NCBI GenBank assembly: GCA_965230515.1
Contig: OZ246007.1
Span: forward strand, 2,914,001 to 2,978,000
Direction of reading: 5' to 3'
Source: JAJFKB01 sp965230515
GTDB lineage: Bacteria; Pseudomonadota; Gammaproteobacteria; Pseudomonadales; IMCC2047
DNA length: 64,000 nt
Under the pieces are notes generated by a model, which saw only the letters and a list, made by a program, of their open reading frames with translations, was not told the origin of the DNA and did no database searches. Positions 8,965-17,519 of the stretch are shown piece by piece (the stretch's first letter is position 1; each line of letters starts with the position of its first letter). The translations under genes were made by a program, and so were the position numbers.

Positions 8965-9402
8965 ATGGAACTGATAAAACAAACTTCCATCGACTGGGCC
9001 AGTGCACAGCGGGCCTGTGAGACCGCCATGCTTCAGGCTCAGGTGATTGGCGTGAGTATTTGTGTTGCGGTTGTCGATGGAAGCGGCAGGCTGGTGGCGT
9101 TTCTCCGTGATGCAAAGGCCCCTTTTCACAGCAGCGATATCGCACAGGACAAGGCGTATACCGCCGCGAGTTTCGGCTTGCCGACCCATCGATGGACCGA
9201 GGTGTCAGTGGAGTTTTCCACGGCCGTGAGCGACGGATTACTGCAGAGGGATCGAATGGTGATGTTTGGCGGCGGATTCCCCATCAGGGTTGATGGTCAG
9301 GTGGTCGGTGCCATTGGTGTATCCGGTGCCAGTGAAGCGCAGGATATGGAATGTGCGGTTGCCGGACTGAATAAAATTGGAGCGGACACAGAGAGTAAAT
9401 AA
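8965..9402 (+). CDS. GlcG/HbpS-family protein (DUF336)
   Basis: A 145-residue member of the GlcG/HbpS family, with the characteristic start (ISVCVAVVDGSGRLVAFLRDAKAP as a family pattern, here with VIGVSICVAVVDGSGRLVAF) and the glycine-rich C-terminal signature VVGAIGVSGASEAQDMEC. Such genes are common between catechol 2,3-dioxygenase and hydroxymuconic semialdehyde dehydrogenase in meta-cleavage operons. Their role there is not settled; haem or cofactor binding and protection have been proposed. The stop codon directly abuts the dmpC start, so translation is coupled. Confidence 0.85.
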   Translation: MELIKQTSIDWASAQRACETAMLQAQVIGVSICVAVVDGSGRLVAFLRDAKAPFHSSDIAQDKAYTAASFGLPTHRWTEVSVEFSTAVSDGLLQRDRMVMFGGGFPIRVDGQVVGAIGVSGASEAQDMECAVAGLNKIGADTESK

Positions 9403-10869
9403 ATGAGTACAAAAGAGATACTGAATTTTATCAATGGCGAATACACGAAAGGTGCTTCAGGTAAGACCTTTGAAAACCGCACTCCAGTCGATGGCTCATT
9501 AATCGGAATGGTTCACGAAGCGGGAAGAGCAGAGGTGGATGCTGCAGTGGCCGCAGCAAAAGCGGCACTGAAGGGTCCCTGGGGTAAGATGACTACAGAA
9601 CAGCGCAGCGAAATACTGCACCGTATTGCCGATGGAGTCACCGCGCGTTTTGATGAGTTTCTAAAAGCGGAATGTGCTGATACAGGGAAACCCGTCTCCA
9701 TTGCTGATCATATCGATATTCCCCGCGGTGCGGCAAACTTTAAAGTCTTTGCCGATCTGGTGAAAAATGTCGCCAACGAATCTTTTGAAACGCCCACGCC
9801 GGATGGTACGGGAGCGCTGAATTTTTCCGTGCGTCGTCCCAAGGGAGTGATCGGTGTTATCAGCCCCTGGAACCTGCCGCTATTGTTGATGACCTGGAAG
9901 GTTGGTCCCGCGTTAGCCTGTGGCAATACAGTAGTGGTTAAACCTTCTGAGGAAACGCCCGCGACGACAGCGCTATTAGGTGAGGTAATGAACGAGGCGG
10001 GTGTGCCGCCCGGGGTGTATAACGTGATTCACGGATTCGGCCCGGATTCGGCCGGTGCATTTCTGACCGAGCATCCCGATGTGGACGCCATTACCTTTAC
10101 CGGCGAAACCGGTACGGGTGAGGCGATTATGAAAGCCGCAGCCAACGGTGTACGTGATGTCTCCTTTGAACTGGGTGGTAAAAACCCCGGCATTGTCTTT
10201 GCCGACTGCGATATGGAAAAAGCGATAGAAGGCACTATTCGCTCTGTGTTTGCCAACTGTGGTCAGGTTTGCCTGGGTACTGAGCGAGTCTATGTTGAAC
10301 GTTCCATCTTTGACGAATTTGTCGCCAGGTTCTCCGAACGCGCCAAACAGATGAAACTGGGAGTGCCCGAAGATCCGGAAACGGATATGGGACCTCTGGT
10401 AAGTCATGAGCATCAGCGTAAAGTTTTGAGCTATTATCAGAAAGCACGCGAAGAGGGCGCCACAGAGGTGCTCGGAGGTGGTATTCCTGATATGCCTGGC
10501 GATCTGGCTAACGGAGCCTGGGTAGAGCCGACCATTTGGACCGGGTTACCAGATGATGCAGCAGTGGTGACGGAAGAGATATTTGGCCCCTGTTGTCACA
10601 TTCGCCCCTTTGATAGTGAAGAGGAGGTGATAGAGCTTGCGAATTCTCTGCCCTATGGACTGGCCGCGGCTATATGGACAGAAAGTACCTCTAGAGCATT
10701 GCGTGTTTCGTCGCAGATGGAATGCGGAATCTGTTGGGTCAACAGTTGGTTCCTGCGCGACCTGCGTACTGCATTTGGTGGTTCAAAACAGTCCGGTATA
10801 GGTCGTGAAGGTGGCGAGCATTCGCTGGAGTTTTATACCGAAATGAAAAATATCTGTATCAAGATATAG
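9403..10869 (+). CDS. dmpC: 2-hydroxymuconic semialdehyde dehydrogenase
   Basis: A 488-residue NAD-dependent aldehyde dehydrogenase. It oxidises the ring-fission product to 2-hydroxymuconate in the 4-oxalocrotonate branch. Signatures seen are PWNLPLL and the cofactor loop TGETGTG, the general base in FELGGKNPG, and the catalytic cysteine in NCGQVCLGTERVYVE. The length is typical (486). The stop is immediately followed by the dmpD start without a gap. Confidence 0.93.
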   Translation: MSTKEILNFINGEYTKGASGKTFENRTPVDGSLIGMVHEAGRAEVDAAVAAAKAALKGPWGKMTTEQRSEILHRIADGVTARFDEFLKAECADTGKPVSIADHIDIPRGAANFKVFADLVKNVANESFETPTPDGTGALNFSVRRPKGVIGVISPWNLPLLLMTWKVGPALACGNTVVVKPSEETPATTALLGEVMNEAGVPPGVYNVIHGFGPDSAGAFLTEHPDVDAITFTGETGTGEAIMKAAANGVRDVSFELGGKNPGIVFADCDMEKAIEGTIRSVFANCGQVCLGTERVYVERSIFDEFVARFSERAKQMKLGVPEDPETDMGPLVSHEHQRKVLSYYQKAREEGATEVLGGGIPDMPGDLANGAWVEPTIWTGLPDDAAVVTEEIFGPCCHIRPFDSEEEVIELANSLPYGLAAAIWTESTSRALRVSSQMECGICWVNSWFLRDLRTAFGGSKQSGIGREGGEHSLEFYTEMKNICIKI

Positions 10870-11706
10870 GTGCCTGTCACTGAAATGGGACACATAAATC
10901 CGGAGATTGGTAATAGTCAGGATACCGGAGGGTTTAGTACCAACTATCATGATCAGGGCAACGGTTTCCCGCTCCTGATGGTTCATGGTTCCGGCCCCGG
11001 TGTTTCCGCCTGGGCCAACTGGCGAGGGGTGATTCCGCAACTGGCTGAAAAACACCGTGTTATAGCGCCGGATATGGTGGGGTTTGGTTATACAGAGCGG
11101 CCGAAAGGGCTCGAATATTCACTGGATAGCTGGGTTGACCAATTGATTAATCTGATGGATATCCTGGATATTGAACAGGCGGATCTTGTCGGTAACTCCT
11201 TTGGCGGTGCAGTGGCGTTGGCGACCTGTATCCGGTATCCAAAGCGGGTGAGCAAGCTGGTGTTGATGGGTAGTGTCGGCGTATCGTTTGAATTGACGCC
11301 GGGACTGGACGCGGTATGGGGTTATACGCCCTCCGTGGAAAACATGCGGCAACTGATGGACCTGTTTGCCTGGGATCGCAATCTGGTGAATGATGAGTTG
11401 GCACAGTTGCGTTTTGAAGCCAGCATTCGTCCAGGGGTCCAGGAAAGCTATGCCAGCCTGTTTCCGGCGCCACGGCAAAGGTGGGTGGAGGCGATGGCTT
11501 CGACAGAAGAGGATATTCGCGCGATTGATATTCCGGCACTGGTGATTCATGGCCGGGAAGATCAGGTGATACCTTTAGCGACATCGCTCTGTCTGGCGGA
11601 ATGGATAGAGAACGCGGAGTTACATGTTTTTGGCCATTGCGGCCATTGGACGCAAATTGAAAAGCGCCAGCGTTTTGTTGAGCTGGTGACAGCATTTTTA
11701 CATTAA
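10870..11706 (+). CDS. dmpD: 2-hydroxymuconic semialdehyde hydrolase
   Basis: An alpha/beta hydrolase of 278 residues from the GTG at 10870. The enzyme splits 2-hydroxymuconic semialdehyde into 2-hydroxypenta-2,4-dienoate and formate. The oxyanion region is HGSGPG (39-44). The nucleophile is S110 in GNSFGG, with the acid in HGREDQVIP and the histidine in FGHCGHWTQ. The GTG directly follows the dmpC stop; an ATG at 10885 is an alternative that would shorten the protein by five residues. Confidence 0.9.
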   Translation: MPVTEMGHINPEIGNSQDTGGFSTNYHDQGNGFPLLMVHGSGPGVSAWANWRGVIPQLAEKHRVIAPDMVGFGYTERPKGLEYSLDSWVDQLINLMDILDIEQADLVGNSFGGAVALATCIRYPKRVSKLVLMGSVGVSFELTPGLDAVWGYTPSVENMRQLMDLFAWDRNLVNDELAQLRFEASIRPGVQESYASLFPAPRQRWVEAMASTEEDIRAIDIPALVIHGREDQVIPLATSLCLAEWIENAELHVFGHCGHWTQIEKRQRFVELVTAFLH

Positions 11707-11718
11707 CGGGATTAAAAG

Positions 11719-12501
11719 ATGGATAAAGAACTGATTCAGTCGTTGGGGGATGAACTGTATGGAGCGCTGGTGGATCGATCCACCGTAAAGCCATTAACCG
11801 AGCGCTACCCAGACATCACCATTGAGGATGCCTATCACATTTCACTGCAGATACTGGAACGTCGGTTGGCTGCGGGTGAAAAGATGATCGGCAAAAAGAT
11901 CGGTGTGACCAGCAAGGCGGTGCAGAATATGTTGAATGTGCACCAGCCGGACTTTGGCTTTCTTACCGACAAGATGGTTTACAGCGGCGAAATGCCAATC
12001 AGCAAAGAGCTGATTCAGCCGAAAGCCGAAGGTGAAATTGCTTTTGTACTGAAGCGTGATATTGAGGGGCCTGGTGTCACCATTCCCCAGGTGCTTGCCG
12101 CAACAGAAGCGGTGATGCCCTGCTTTGAGGTGGTCGATTCACGGGTCGAGGATTGGCGCATCAAAATTCAGGATACCGTCGCGGATAACGCGTCCTGCGG
12201 GTTGTTTGTTGTCAACGAGGCGGCCGCCGTTAAACCCCAGGATGTTGATCTGGTGACCTGCGGCATGGTGGTCGCGAAAAATGGCAAGACCATCAGTACC
12301 GGCGCGGGTGCTGCCGCGCTGGGCAGCCCGGTGAACTGTGTTGCCTGGCTGGCCAATACCCTCGGCCAGTTCGGTATTTCTTTAAAGGCAGGCGAGGTGA
12401 TTCTGTCCGGCTCACTGGTGCCGCTGGAACCGGTACAGGCCGGCGATCATATGAGTGTCAGAATTGGCGGAATCGGTGATTGCTCGGTGCAATTTACTTA
12501 A
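11719..12501 (+). CDS. dmpE: 2-hydroxypenta-2,4-dienoate (2-oxopent-4-enoate) hydratase
   Basis: A 260-residue hydratase. It adds water to 2-hydroxypenta-2,4-dienoate to give 4-hydroxy-2-oxovalerate, using a divalent metal. Family features are GKKIGVTSKAVQNML, the metal-ligand segment KAEGEIAFVLKRD, and SRVEDWRIKIQDTVADNAS. It is homologous to the decarboxylase that follows; the two proteins normally form a complex. The dmpH reading frame starts 38 bases after its stop. Confidence 0.92.
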   Translation: MDKELIQSLGDELYGALVDRSTVKPLTERYPDITIEDAYHISLQILERRLAAGEKMIGKKIGVTSKAVQNMLNVHQPDFGFLTDKMVYSGEMPISKELIQPKAEGEIAFVLKRDIEGPGVTIPQVLAATEAVMPCFEVVDSRVEDWRIKIQDTVADNASCGLFVVNEAAAVKPQDVDLVTCGMVVAKNGKTISTGAGAAALGSPVNCVAWLANTLGQFGISLKAGEVILSGSLVPLEPVQAGDHMSVRIGGIGDCSVQFT

Positions 12502-12539
12502 ACGCCACAGCCAAACTAACGAATATTGGAAAGAAAACA

Positions 12540-13331
12540 ATGCGAACTTTAGATCAAAACACCATTGAGCAACTGGCTGAACATCTCGAAAAGGCGGAGC
12601 TGGAAGCCTATGAGGTCACCAAGATTACCGATGATTATCCGGATATGACCTTCACCGATGCGACCGATGTGCAGTGGCAAATCCGTCGCAATAAAGAAGC
12701 TCGTGGCGTCAAAATGGTGGGAATGAAAATGGGCCTGACCTCGTGGGCCAAGATGGAGCAGATGGGGGTAGAACAGCCCTGCTATGGTTTCCTGGCCGAC
12801 TATTTCAGCCTGCCGGATGGTGCCGAAGTGCAAACCGGCGAACTGATTCATCCAAAAGTCGAGGCAGAGCTGGCGCTGATCACCAAAAAAGCACTTAAAG
12901 GCCCCAACGTCACTATTGAAGAGGTGCTGGATGCCACCGATGTGGTTGTTCCGGCCGTTGAAATTATCGACTCGCGATACAAGGATTTTAAATTCGACAT
13001 TACCAGCGTGCAGGCGGATAACTCCTCCTCCACCCGCTTTGTGGTCGGTAGCCGTTCCGCAGCACCCGATGCCTTTGACTGGAGTACCCTGGGTGTGGTG
13101 ATGCTGAAAAACGGTGAAGTGGTGCAGATGGGTGCTGGTGCGGCAGTTCTGGATCACCCGGCCAACAGTGTCGCCATGCTGGCAAAAATGCTGGACGAAC
13201 GGGATGAAGAGATACCGGCAGGCTCCTTTATCATGACCGGTGGAATTACCGCAGCGGTATTGGTTGAGCCCGGTGATTCCATTGTGGTGCGTTATCAGCA
13301 TCTCGGTGATATCACGATGAAGTTTGTGTGA
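12540..13331 (+). CDS. dmpH: 4-oxalocrotonate (2-oxo-3-hexenedioate) decarboxylase
   Basis: A 263-residue decarboxylase of the hydratase/decarboxylase family. It works in the 4-oxalocrotonate branch together with DmpE. The family segments KMVGMKMGLTSWAKMEQ and PKVEAELALITKK are present. The ATG at 12540 is chosen: a longer frame from 12480 would overlap dmpE and add 20 residues with no family similarity. In the archetypal Pseudomonas operon dmpH comes after dmpFG; here it lies before dmpF. Confidence 0.9.
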   Translation: MRTLDQNTIEQLAEHLEKAELEAYEVTKITDDYPDMTFTDATDVQWQIRRNKEARGVKMVGMKMGLTSWAKMEQMGVEQPCYGFLADYFSLPDGAEVQTGELIHPKVEAELALITKKALKGPNVTIEEVLDATDVVVPAVEIIDSRYKDFKFDITSVQADNSSSTRFVVGSRSAAPDAFDWSTLGVVMLKNGEVVQMGAGAAVLDHPANSVAMLAKMLDERDEEIPAGSFIMTGGITAAVLVEPGDSIVVRYQHLGDITMKFV

Positions 13332-13392
13332 TCCGGAATGATATAAACAGACCTAAAAAACAACAGGCAGAACAACCCTGTGGGATTGAACG

Positions 13393-14301
13393 ATGAGTGA
13401 AAAACTAAAAGCGGCCATTATCGGCCCTGGCAATATCGGCACCGATCTGCTGATGAAAGCGATGCGCAGCGACTGGATTGAACCGGTCTGGATGGTGGGC
13501 ATTGAGGAATCCGAAGGGATCAGGCGTGCCCGGGATTTTGGAATGAAAACCTCCACCTCAGGTGTCGATGGTCTACTTCCTTATGTGATTGAGGACGATG
13601 TGCGGATCGCTTTTGACGCAACATCGGCCTACGTGCATGCAGAAAACAGCCGCAAGCTGAATGAACTGGGTGTGATCATGGTTGACCTGACGCCTGCGGC
13701 GATTGGGCCCTTCTGTATTCCGCCGGTGAATCTGAAAGCGCATGCCGAGAAGCTGGAAATGAACGTCAACATGGTGACTTGTGGCGGTCAGGCCACGATT
13801 CCTATTGTAGCGGCGGTTTCCCGCGTGCAACCGGTGAGCTATGGTGAAATTGTGGCGACCGTCGGCTCCAAATCGGTCGGCCCCGGCACCCGCATGAACA
13901 TCGACGAGTTTACCCGTACCACCGCTGCCGGAGTGGAGCAGGTGGGCGGTGCCAAAAAGGGCAAGGCGATTATTATTATCAATCCGGCGGAACCACCCTT
14001 GATCATGCGTGACACCATCCATTGTCTGACCGAGGATGAACCCGATCAGCAGGCCATTACTCAATCGGTGCTGGATATGGTGGAAGCGGTGCAACAGTAT
14101 GTGCCTGGTTACAAGCTGGTCAACGGCCCGGTGTTTGATGGCAATCGCGTCTCGGTTTTTATGGAGGTGGAAGGGCTGGGAGATTTTCTGCCGAAATATG
14201 CCGGTAATCTCGACATCATGACCGCAGCCGGACTGCGCACCGCAGAGATGTTTGCCGAAGAAGCGGCGAACAATACCATCACATTACCGGCGCGCGCATA
14301 G
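13393..14301 (+). CDS. dmpF: Acetaldehyde dehydrogenase (acylating)
   Basis: A 302-residue CoA-acylating acetaldehyde dehydrogenase. It converts acetaldehyde, channelled from the aldolase DmpG, into acetyl-CoA with NAD. The NAD-binding motif GPGNIGTDLL is near residue 10, and the catalytic cysteine lies in MVTCGGQATIP. The partner aldolase gene starts 12 bases downstream, consistent with the known DmpFG channelling complex. Confidence 0.95.
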   Translation: MSEKLKAAIIGPGNIGTDLLMKAMRSDWIEPVWMVGIEESEGIRRARDFGMKTSTSGVDGLLPYVIEDDVRIAFDATSAYVHAENSRKLNELGVIMVDLTPAAIGPFCIPPVNLKAHAEKLEMNVNMVTCGGQATIPIVAAVSRVQPVSYGEIVATVGSKSVGPGTRMNIDEFTRTTAAGVEQVGGAKKGKAIIIINPAEPPLIMRDTIHCLTEDEPDQQAITQSVLDMVEAVQQYVPGYKLVNGPVFDGNRVSVFMEVEGLGDFLPKYAGNLDIMTAAGLRTAEMFAEEAANNTITLPARA

Positions 14302-14313
14302 GAGGGTCACAGC

Positions 14314-15342
14314 ATGAATTTACAAGGTAAAAAAGTTACTCTCCACGACATGAGCCTGCGTGATGGCATGCACGCCAAGCGCCATCAGATTAGCTTGCAG
14401 CAGATGATTGATGTTGCCACTGGCCTGGATGAATCTGGTATGCCACTGATCGAAGTCACCCATGGTGACGGCCTGGGTGGCGCATCGGTTAACTACGGAT
14501 TTCCGGCGCACAGCGATGAGGATTACCTGAATGCGGTGGTACCCAAAATGAAACAGGCGAAGATTTCAGCCTTGTTACTGCCTGGAATTGGTACGGTTGA
14601 TCATCTGAAGATGGCCCATGATTGCGGCGTCACTACCATTCGCGTGGCCACGCACTGTACCGAAGCCGATGTGTCGCAACAACACATCGGTCTGGCCGCG
14701 GAAATGAAGATGGACACGGTCGGCTTTTTGATGATGGCGCACATGGCATCCGCGGAGAAGATTCTCGAACAGGCGAAGTTGATGGAATCCTACGGCGCAA
14801 ATTGTGTGTATTGCACTGATTCCGCGGGTTACATGCTGCCGGATCAGGTCACGGAAAAGATCGGATTGTTGCGTGCCGAGCTGAAACCGGAAACAGAGAT
14901 TGGGTTTCACGGGCATCATAATCTGGGCATGGGTATCGCCAATTCACTTGCGGCTATCGAAGCGGGCGCCGGTCGTATTGATGGTTCCGTCGCCGGACTC
15001 GGTGCGGGTGCAGGTAACACACCGCTGGAAGTATTTGTCGCCGTGCTGAATCGAATGGGCGTTGAGTCCGGTGTGGATCTGTTTGGGATTATGGATGTGG
15101 CGGAAGATATCGTTGTTCCGTTGATGGATCATCCCATTCGTTTGGATCGTGATGCACTCACACTCGGGTATGCCGGCGTTTACAGCTCCTTCCTGTTATT
15201 TGCCAAGCGCGCAGAAGTCAAATATGGCATCTCCGCGCGGGACATTTTGGTAGAGCTCGGAAAACGCGGAACGGTTGGCGGACAGGAAGATATGATTGAA
15301 GATCTGGCGTTGACCATGGCCAGGGAGCAGGGCCTAAGGTAG
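14314..15342 (+). CDS. dmpG: 4-hydroxy-2-oxovalerate aldolase
   Basis: A 342-residue DRE-TIM-metallolyase-type aldolase. It cleaves 4-hydroxy-2-oxovalerate to pyruvate and acetaldehyde. The N-terminal catalytic and metal segment is HDMSLRDGMHAKRHQ, and the metal-binding HGHHNLGMG lies mid-protein. GGAGGGTCAC upstream of the ATG is a good ribosome binding region. It is the last recognisable gene of the core meta pathway. The tautomerase gene dmpI that often follows is absent here. Confidence 0.95.
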   Translation: MNLQGKKVTLHDMSLRDGMHAKRHQISLQQMIDVATGLDESGMPLIEVTHGDGLGGASVNYGFPAHSDEDYLNAVVPKMKQAKISALLLPGIGTVDHLKMAHDCGVTTIRVATHCTEADVSQQHIGLAAEMKMDTVGFLMMAHMASAEKILEQAKLMESYGANCVYCTDSAGYMLPDQVTEKIGLLRAELKPETEIGFHGHHNLGMGIANSLAAIEAGAGRIDGSVAGLGAGAGNTPLEVFVAVLNRMGVESGVDLFGIMDVAEDIVVPLMDHPIRLDRDALTLGYAGVYSSFLLFAKRAEVKYGISARDILVELGKRGTVGGQEDMIEDLALTMAREQGLR

Positions 15343-15358
15343 TTTGCTCTCACCCTCA

Positions 15359-15541
15359 CCCTCACCCTGGCCCTCTCCCAAAGGGAGAGGGGAAATGAGA
15401 GAGGCGGTTTGGTGATAGCGCATATTTCTTTCTCCAAAGAGGAAAAGGGAGAAGGCAAGGTTGATTAAATACAAGTGATACTGATCCGGTGTCACACAGA
15501 GATAAATCCCCTCTCCCTTTGGGAGAGGGCCAGGGTGAGGG
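15359..15541. repeat. 34-bp perfect inverted repeat flanking 115 bp (REP/MITE-like)
   Basis: The left arm is 15359-15392 and its exact reverse complement is 15508-15541. Each arm contains its own small palindrome, CTCTCCCAAAGGGAGAG. The left arm is preceded by extra CACCCT units, giving a short tandem run. Each arm could form a stable hairpin, or the two could pair across the spacer. The right arm supplies the GAGGG (15537-15541) that acts as the ribosome binding site of the next gene. GC-rich CCCTCTCCC/GGGAGAGGG elements are a common intergenic repeat type in proteobacteria; the exact class is not assigned. Confidence 0.75.
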
Positions 15542-15547
15542 ACACTT

Positions 15548-16141
15548 ATGACAACCCCAATCGACGTAAAACTCTATTTCAACTTCCGCAGTCCCTACTG
15601 CTACATAGCCTCGAAAATCCTGTTCGAGATTTTCGATGAATTTCACACCAATCTGGTCTGGCGTCCCTTGGGAGGCTGGACAGGTCGCTCCTCGCCAGAT
15701 CGCGCCAAGGTTAAGGTACCGCTGACCCGTCAGGACGTTGCGCGCATTACCAAAAAGATGGGCATTCCCATGAACCCGCCACCCATTACCACGGAACCCA
15801 CCAAAGCCGGCGCCGGTTCGTTATTGGCGGAAAGCAAAGGTCTGCTGCGTCCCTACCTGATCGAGATGATGCGTGCGGAGTGGGCCAGTGGTCTGGATAT
15901 CGGTGATACCGACGTGATTCTGAATGTTGGCGATACTGTTGGTCTGGATAGAACGGAGTTGGCAGCAGCCATAGAATCTCAAGATAATCTGGCGCAGCTG
16001 GAAAAGAACTGGGAAGAGGCGCAAGCGCTGGGTGTGATTGGTGTTCCCACCTTCGTGATTGGCGAAGAGATCTTCTGGGGCAGCGATCGTATCGAGTATG
16101 TGAAAGATCATCTCCGCGAACTAAGGCTGTCCCGGGTTTAG
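15548..16141 (+). CDS. 2-hydroxychromene-2-carboxylate isomerase-like (DsbA/GST-kappa fold)
   Basis: A 197-residue protein of the NahD/GST-kappa family. It has the N-terminal FNFRSPYCY, with the serine in place of a thioredoxin cysteine, and the C-terminal GVIGVPTFVIGEEIFWG. NahD proteins isomerise 2-hydroxychromene-2-carboxylate in naphthalene breakdown with glutathione as cofactor. No other naphthalene genes lie in the window, so a role with substituted or polycyclic aromatics is only suggested. The only ribosome binding site candidate comes from the repeat arm 6 bases upstream. The next gene, a GST, follows 8 bases after the stop. Confidence 0.82.
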   Translation: MTTPIDVKLYFNFRSPYCYIASKILFEIFDEFHTNLVWRPLGGWTGRSSPDRAKVKVPLTRQDVARITKKMGIPMNPPPITTEPTKAGAGSLLAESKGLLRPYLIEMMRAEWASGLDIGDTDVILNVGDTVGLDRTELAAAIESQDNLAQLEKNWEEAQALGVIGVPTFVIGEEIFWGSDRIEYVKDHLRELRLSRV

Positions 16142-16149
16142 AGATTCTC

Positions 16150-16773
16150 ATGTTTACGCTTTACCATCGCAGCGATTGTCCTTTCTGCTGGAAAGTACGC
16201 ATAGCGTTGGCTGAGCTTGAGGTAGACTATCAATTGGTCGATACCGTGCTGGGCGAAAAACACCCCAAGGTGGTCAAACTGAATCCCAAGGGCTCGGTTC
16301 CTGTCTTTATCGATGGTAAGACAGTAATCTGGGAATCCAATGCCATTCTTGAATATTTAGAAGATATTTTTGGGCCTGGCAAACTCTATCCCGGCTCGGC
16401 TGCGCAGCGAGCACAACAGCGTCTGATGGTCAGTTATTCGGATACCGTTGTGGGCCCGGCGCTGCGCGGTCAGGTGTTTGAAAAGCGCTCCAAGCCTGAA
16501 GTCGAATGGGACAGAGAGGTGATTGGCAAAAGCGAACAGGCGTGGTATGACTGTCTTGTGCAACTGGAAGCGTGGCTCGGTAGTAAACGCTCCTTTGCCG
16601 GATCGTTTTCCGCAGCTGAATGCGCATTATTGCCGAGATTCGGGATTGCCGAGGTATATGGCGCAACCTCCTATCAGGATTTTCCTCAGATTGCCCGCTG
16701 GTTTACTCAAATGAAGCGGCGGCATTCCTATAGTAGTACATATCCCGATTCTTTTATTCAATCGAATAGATAG
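16150..16773 (+). CDS. Glutathione S-transferase family protein
   Basis: A 207-residue soluble GST. The thioredoxin-fold N-terminus begins FTLYHRSDCPFCWKVRIAL with a CPFC active-site pair. The glutathione-binding stretch KGSVPVFIDGKTVIWESNAI includes the conserved cis-proline (VP) and ES. An all-helical C-terminal domain follows. It pairs with the glutathione-dependent isomerase-like gene 8 bases upstream. The two probably act on aromatic intermediates or detoxify reactive ring-fission products; this role is inferred. Confidence 0.85.
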   Translation: MFTLYHRSDCPFCWKVRIALAELEVDYQLVDTVLGEKHPKVVKLNPKGSVPVFIDGKTVIWESNAILEYLEDIFGPGKLYPGSAAQRAQQRLMVSYSDTVVGPALRGQVFEKRSKPEVEWDREVIGKSEQAWYDCLVQLEAWLGSKRSFAGSFSAAECALLPRFGIAEVYGATSYQDFPQIARWFTQMKRRHSYSSTYPDSFIQSNR

Positions 16774-16783
16774 CACGCTTTAA

Positions 16784-16815
16784 TTGACTTTTCTAGAATC
16801 GTACATACAATGTAC
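16784..16815 (+). promoter_or_regulatory. Promoter and operator of the brnTA pair
   Basis: TTGACT (16784-16789) and TACAAT (16806-16811) are spaced by 16 bases. The inverted repeat GTACAT-ACA-ATGTAC (16801-16815) overlaps the -10 box, the expected place for autorepression by a BrnA-type antitoxin. The predicted transcription start falls on or next to the toxin ATG at 16818, so the toxin message may be leaderless. Confidence 0.6.
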
Positions 16816-16817
16816 GT

Positions 16818-17114
16818 ATGATTAGGTTTGAATGGAATCAGACTAAAGCTCGGTCGAATCTGAAAAAGCATGGCATCTCATTTGAAGAAGCGTTGTCAGT
16901 ATTCTATGACGAATATGCTATACAGTTTTACGATGACGGCAATTCAGAGTTAGGAGAAGCCCGGTTTCTGATGCTCGGGCTCAGTAATGAATCTCGCCTT
17001 GTGCTGGTATGTTATTGCGAGAGGCGGTCGGGTGAAGTCATTCGGATTATATCTGCGCGCAAAGCGACAAAAAACGAACGAAGATGTTATGAAGGCGACC
17101 CAAATGAAAGCTGA
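16818..17114 (+). CDS. brnT: BrnT family toxin (type II toxin-antitoxin)
   Basis: A 98-residue protein with the BrnT signature: FEWNQTKARSNLKKHGISFE at the start, and later IRIISARKATKNERRCYE. BrnT is a RelE-fold ribonuclease that arrests growth by inhibiting translation; the antitoxin is the overlapping downstream gene. The toxin gene precedes the antitoxin, as usual for this family. No ribosome binding site is visible before the ATG, in line with a leaderless message. Confidence 0.88.
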   Translation: MIRFEWNQTKARSNLKKHGISFEEALSVFYDEYAIQFYDDGNSELGEARFLMLGLSNESRLVLVCYCERRSGEVIRIISARKATKNERRCYEGDPNES

Positions 17115-17331
17115 ATATGATCTTTCTAAACTGAAATCTCGTAAGAATCCCTACGCTGCCAAGCTGAAAAAGCCGGTCACTATCAGGTTGAGCGAAGATG
17201 TTATCAGCTACTTTAAGGAGATGGCTGCGGCGAAAGATGTTCCCTACCAGAGTCTTATCAATCTCTATCTCAGAGATTGTGTGGCGCAGCAGCGGGAGAT
17301 TGATATTTCCTGGTCCAGGAGACCAGAGTAA
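17104..17331 (+). CDS. brnA: BrnA family antitoxin
   Basis: A 75-residue ribbon-helix-helix DNA-binding antitoxin. The family pattern is clear: MKAEYDLSKLKSRKNPYAAK, then KPVTIRLSEDVISYFKEMA, then VPYQSLINLYLRDCV. It overlaps the toxin gene by 11 bases. The ATG at 17104 is preferred over one at 17089 because it gives the family's usual first residues. BrnA neutralises BrnT and represses the shared promoter, presumably through the palindrome at 16801-16815. Confidence 0.88.
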   Translation: MKAEYDLSKLKSRKNPYAAKLKKPVTIRLSEDVISYFKEMAAAKDVPYQSLINLYLRDCVAQQREIDISWSRRPE

Positions 17332-17519
17332 AAGGCGAGGAGTTTTAATTTCGTTATCACTTTTTATATCCTTAAATTTCCAGTCAAAACCAATCAGCAA
17401 GTAAAACACGATTCCATTGGGGCATAATTTAGAAGGGACTTGATCAATCTTGAGTATGGCTTTATTGTGCGAATACTCTAAGTGCGTAAAAAGTACTTAT
17501 TCGATCTCAGACCGAAGGA
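17332..17519. other. Short intergenic stretch, nothing assigned
   Basis: About 190 bases between the antitoxin and a possible small gene. It is AT-rich, with no hairpin terminator or recognisable repeat seen. Confidence 0.4.

Noticed and set aside
15343..15547. Possible missing tautomerase gene dmpI after dmpG
   Set aside because: No frame begins with the required Met-Pro catalytic start; the interval is filled by the inverted repeat element.
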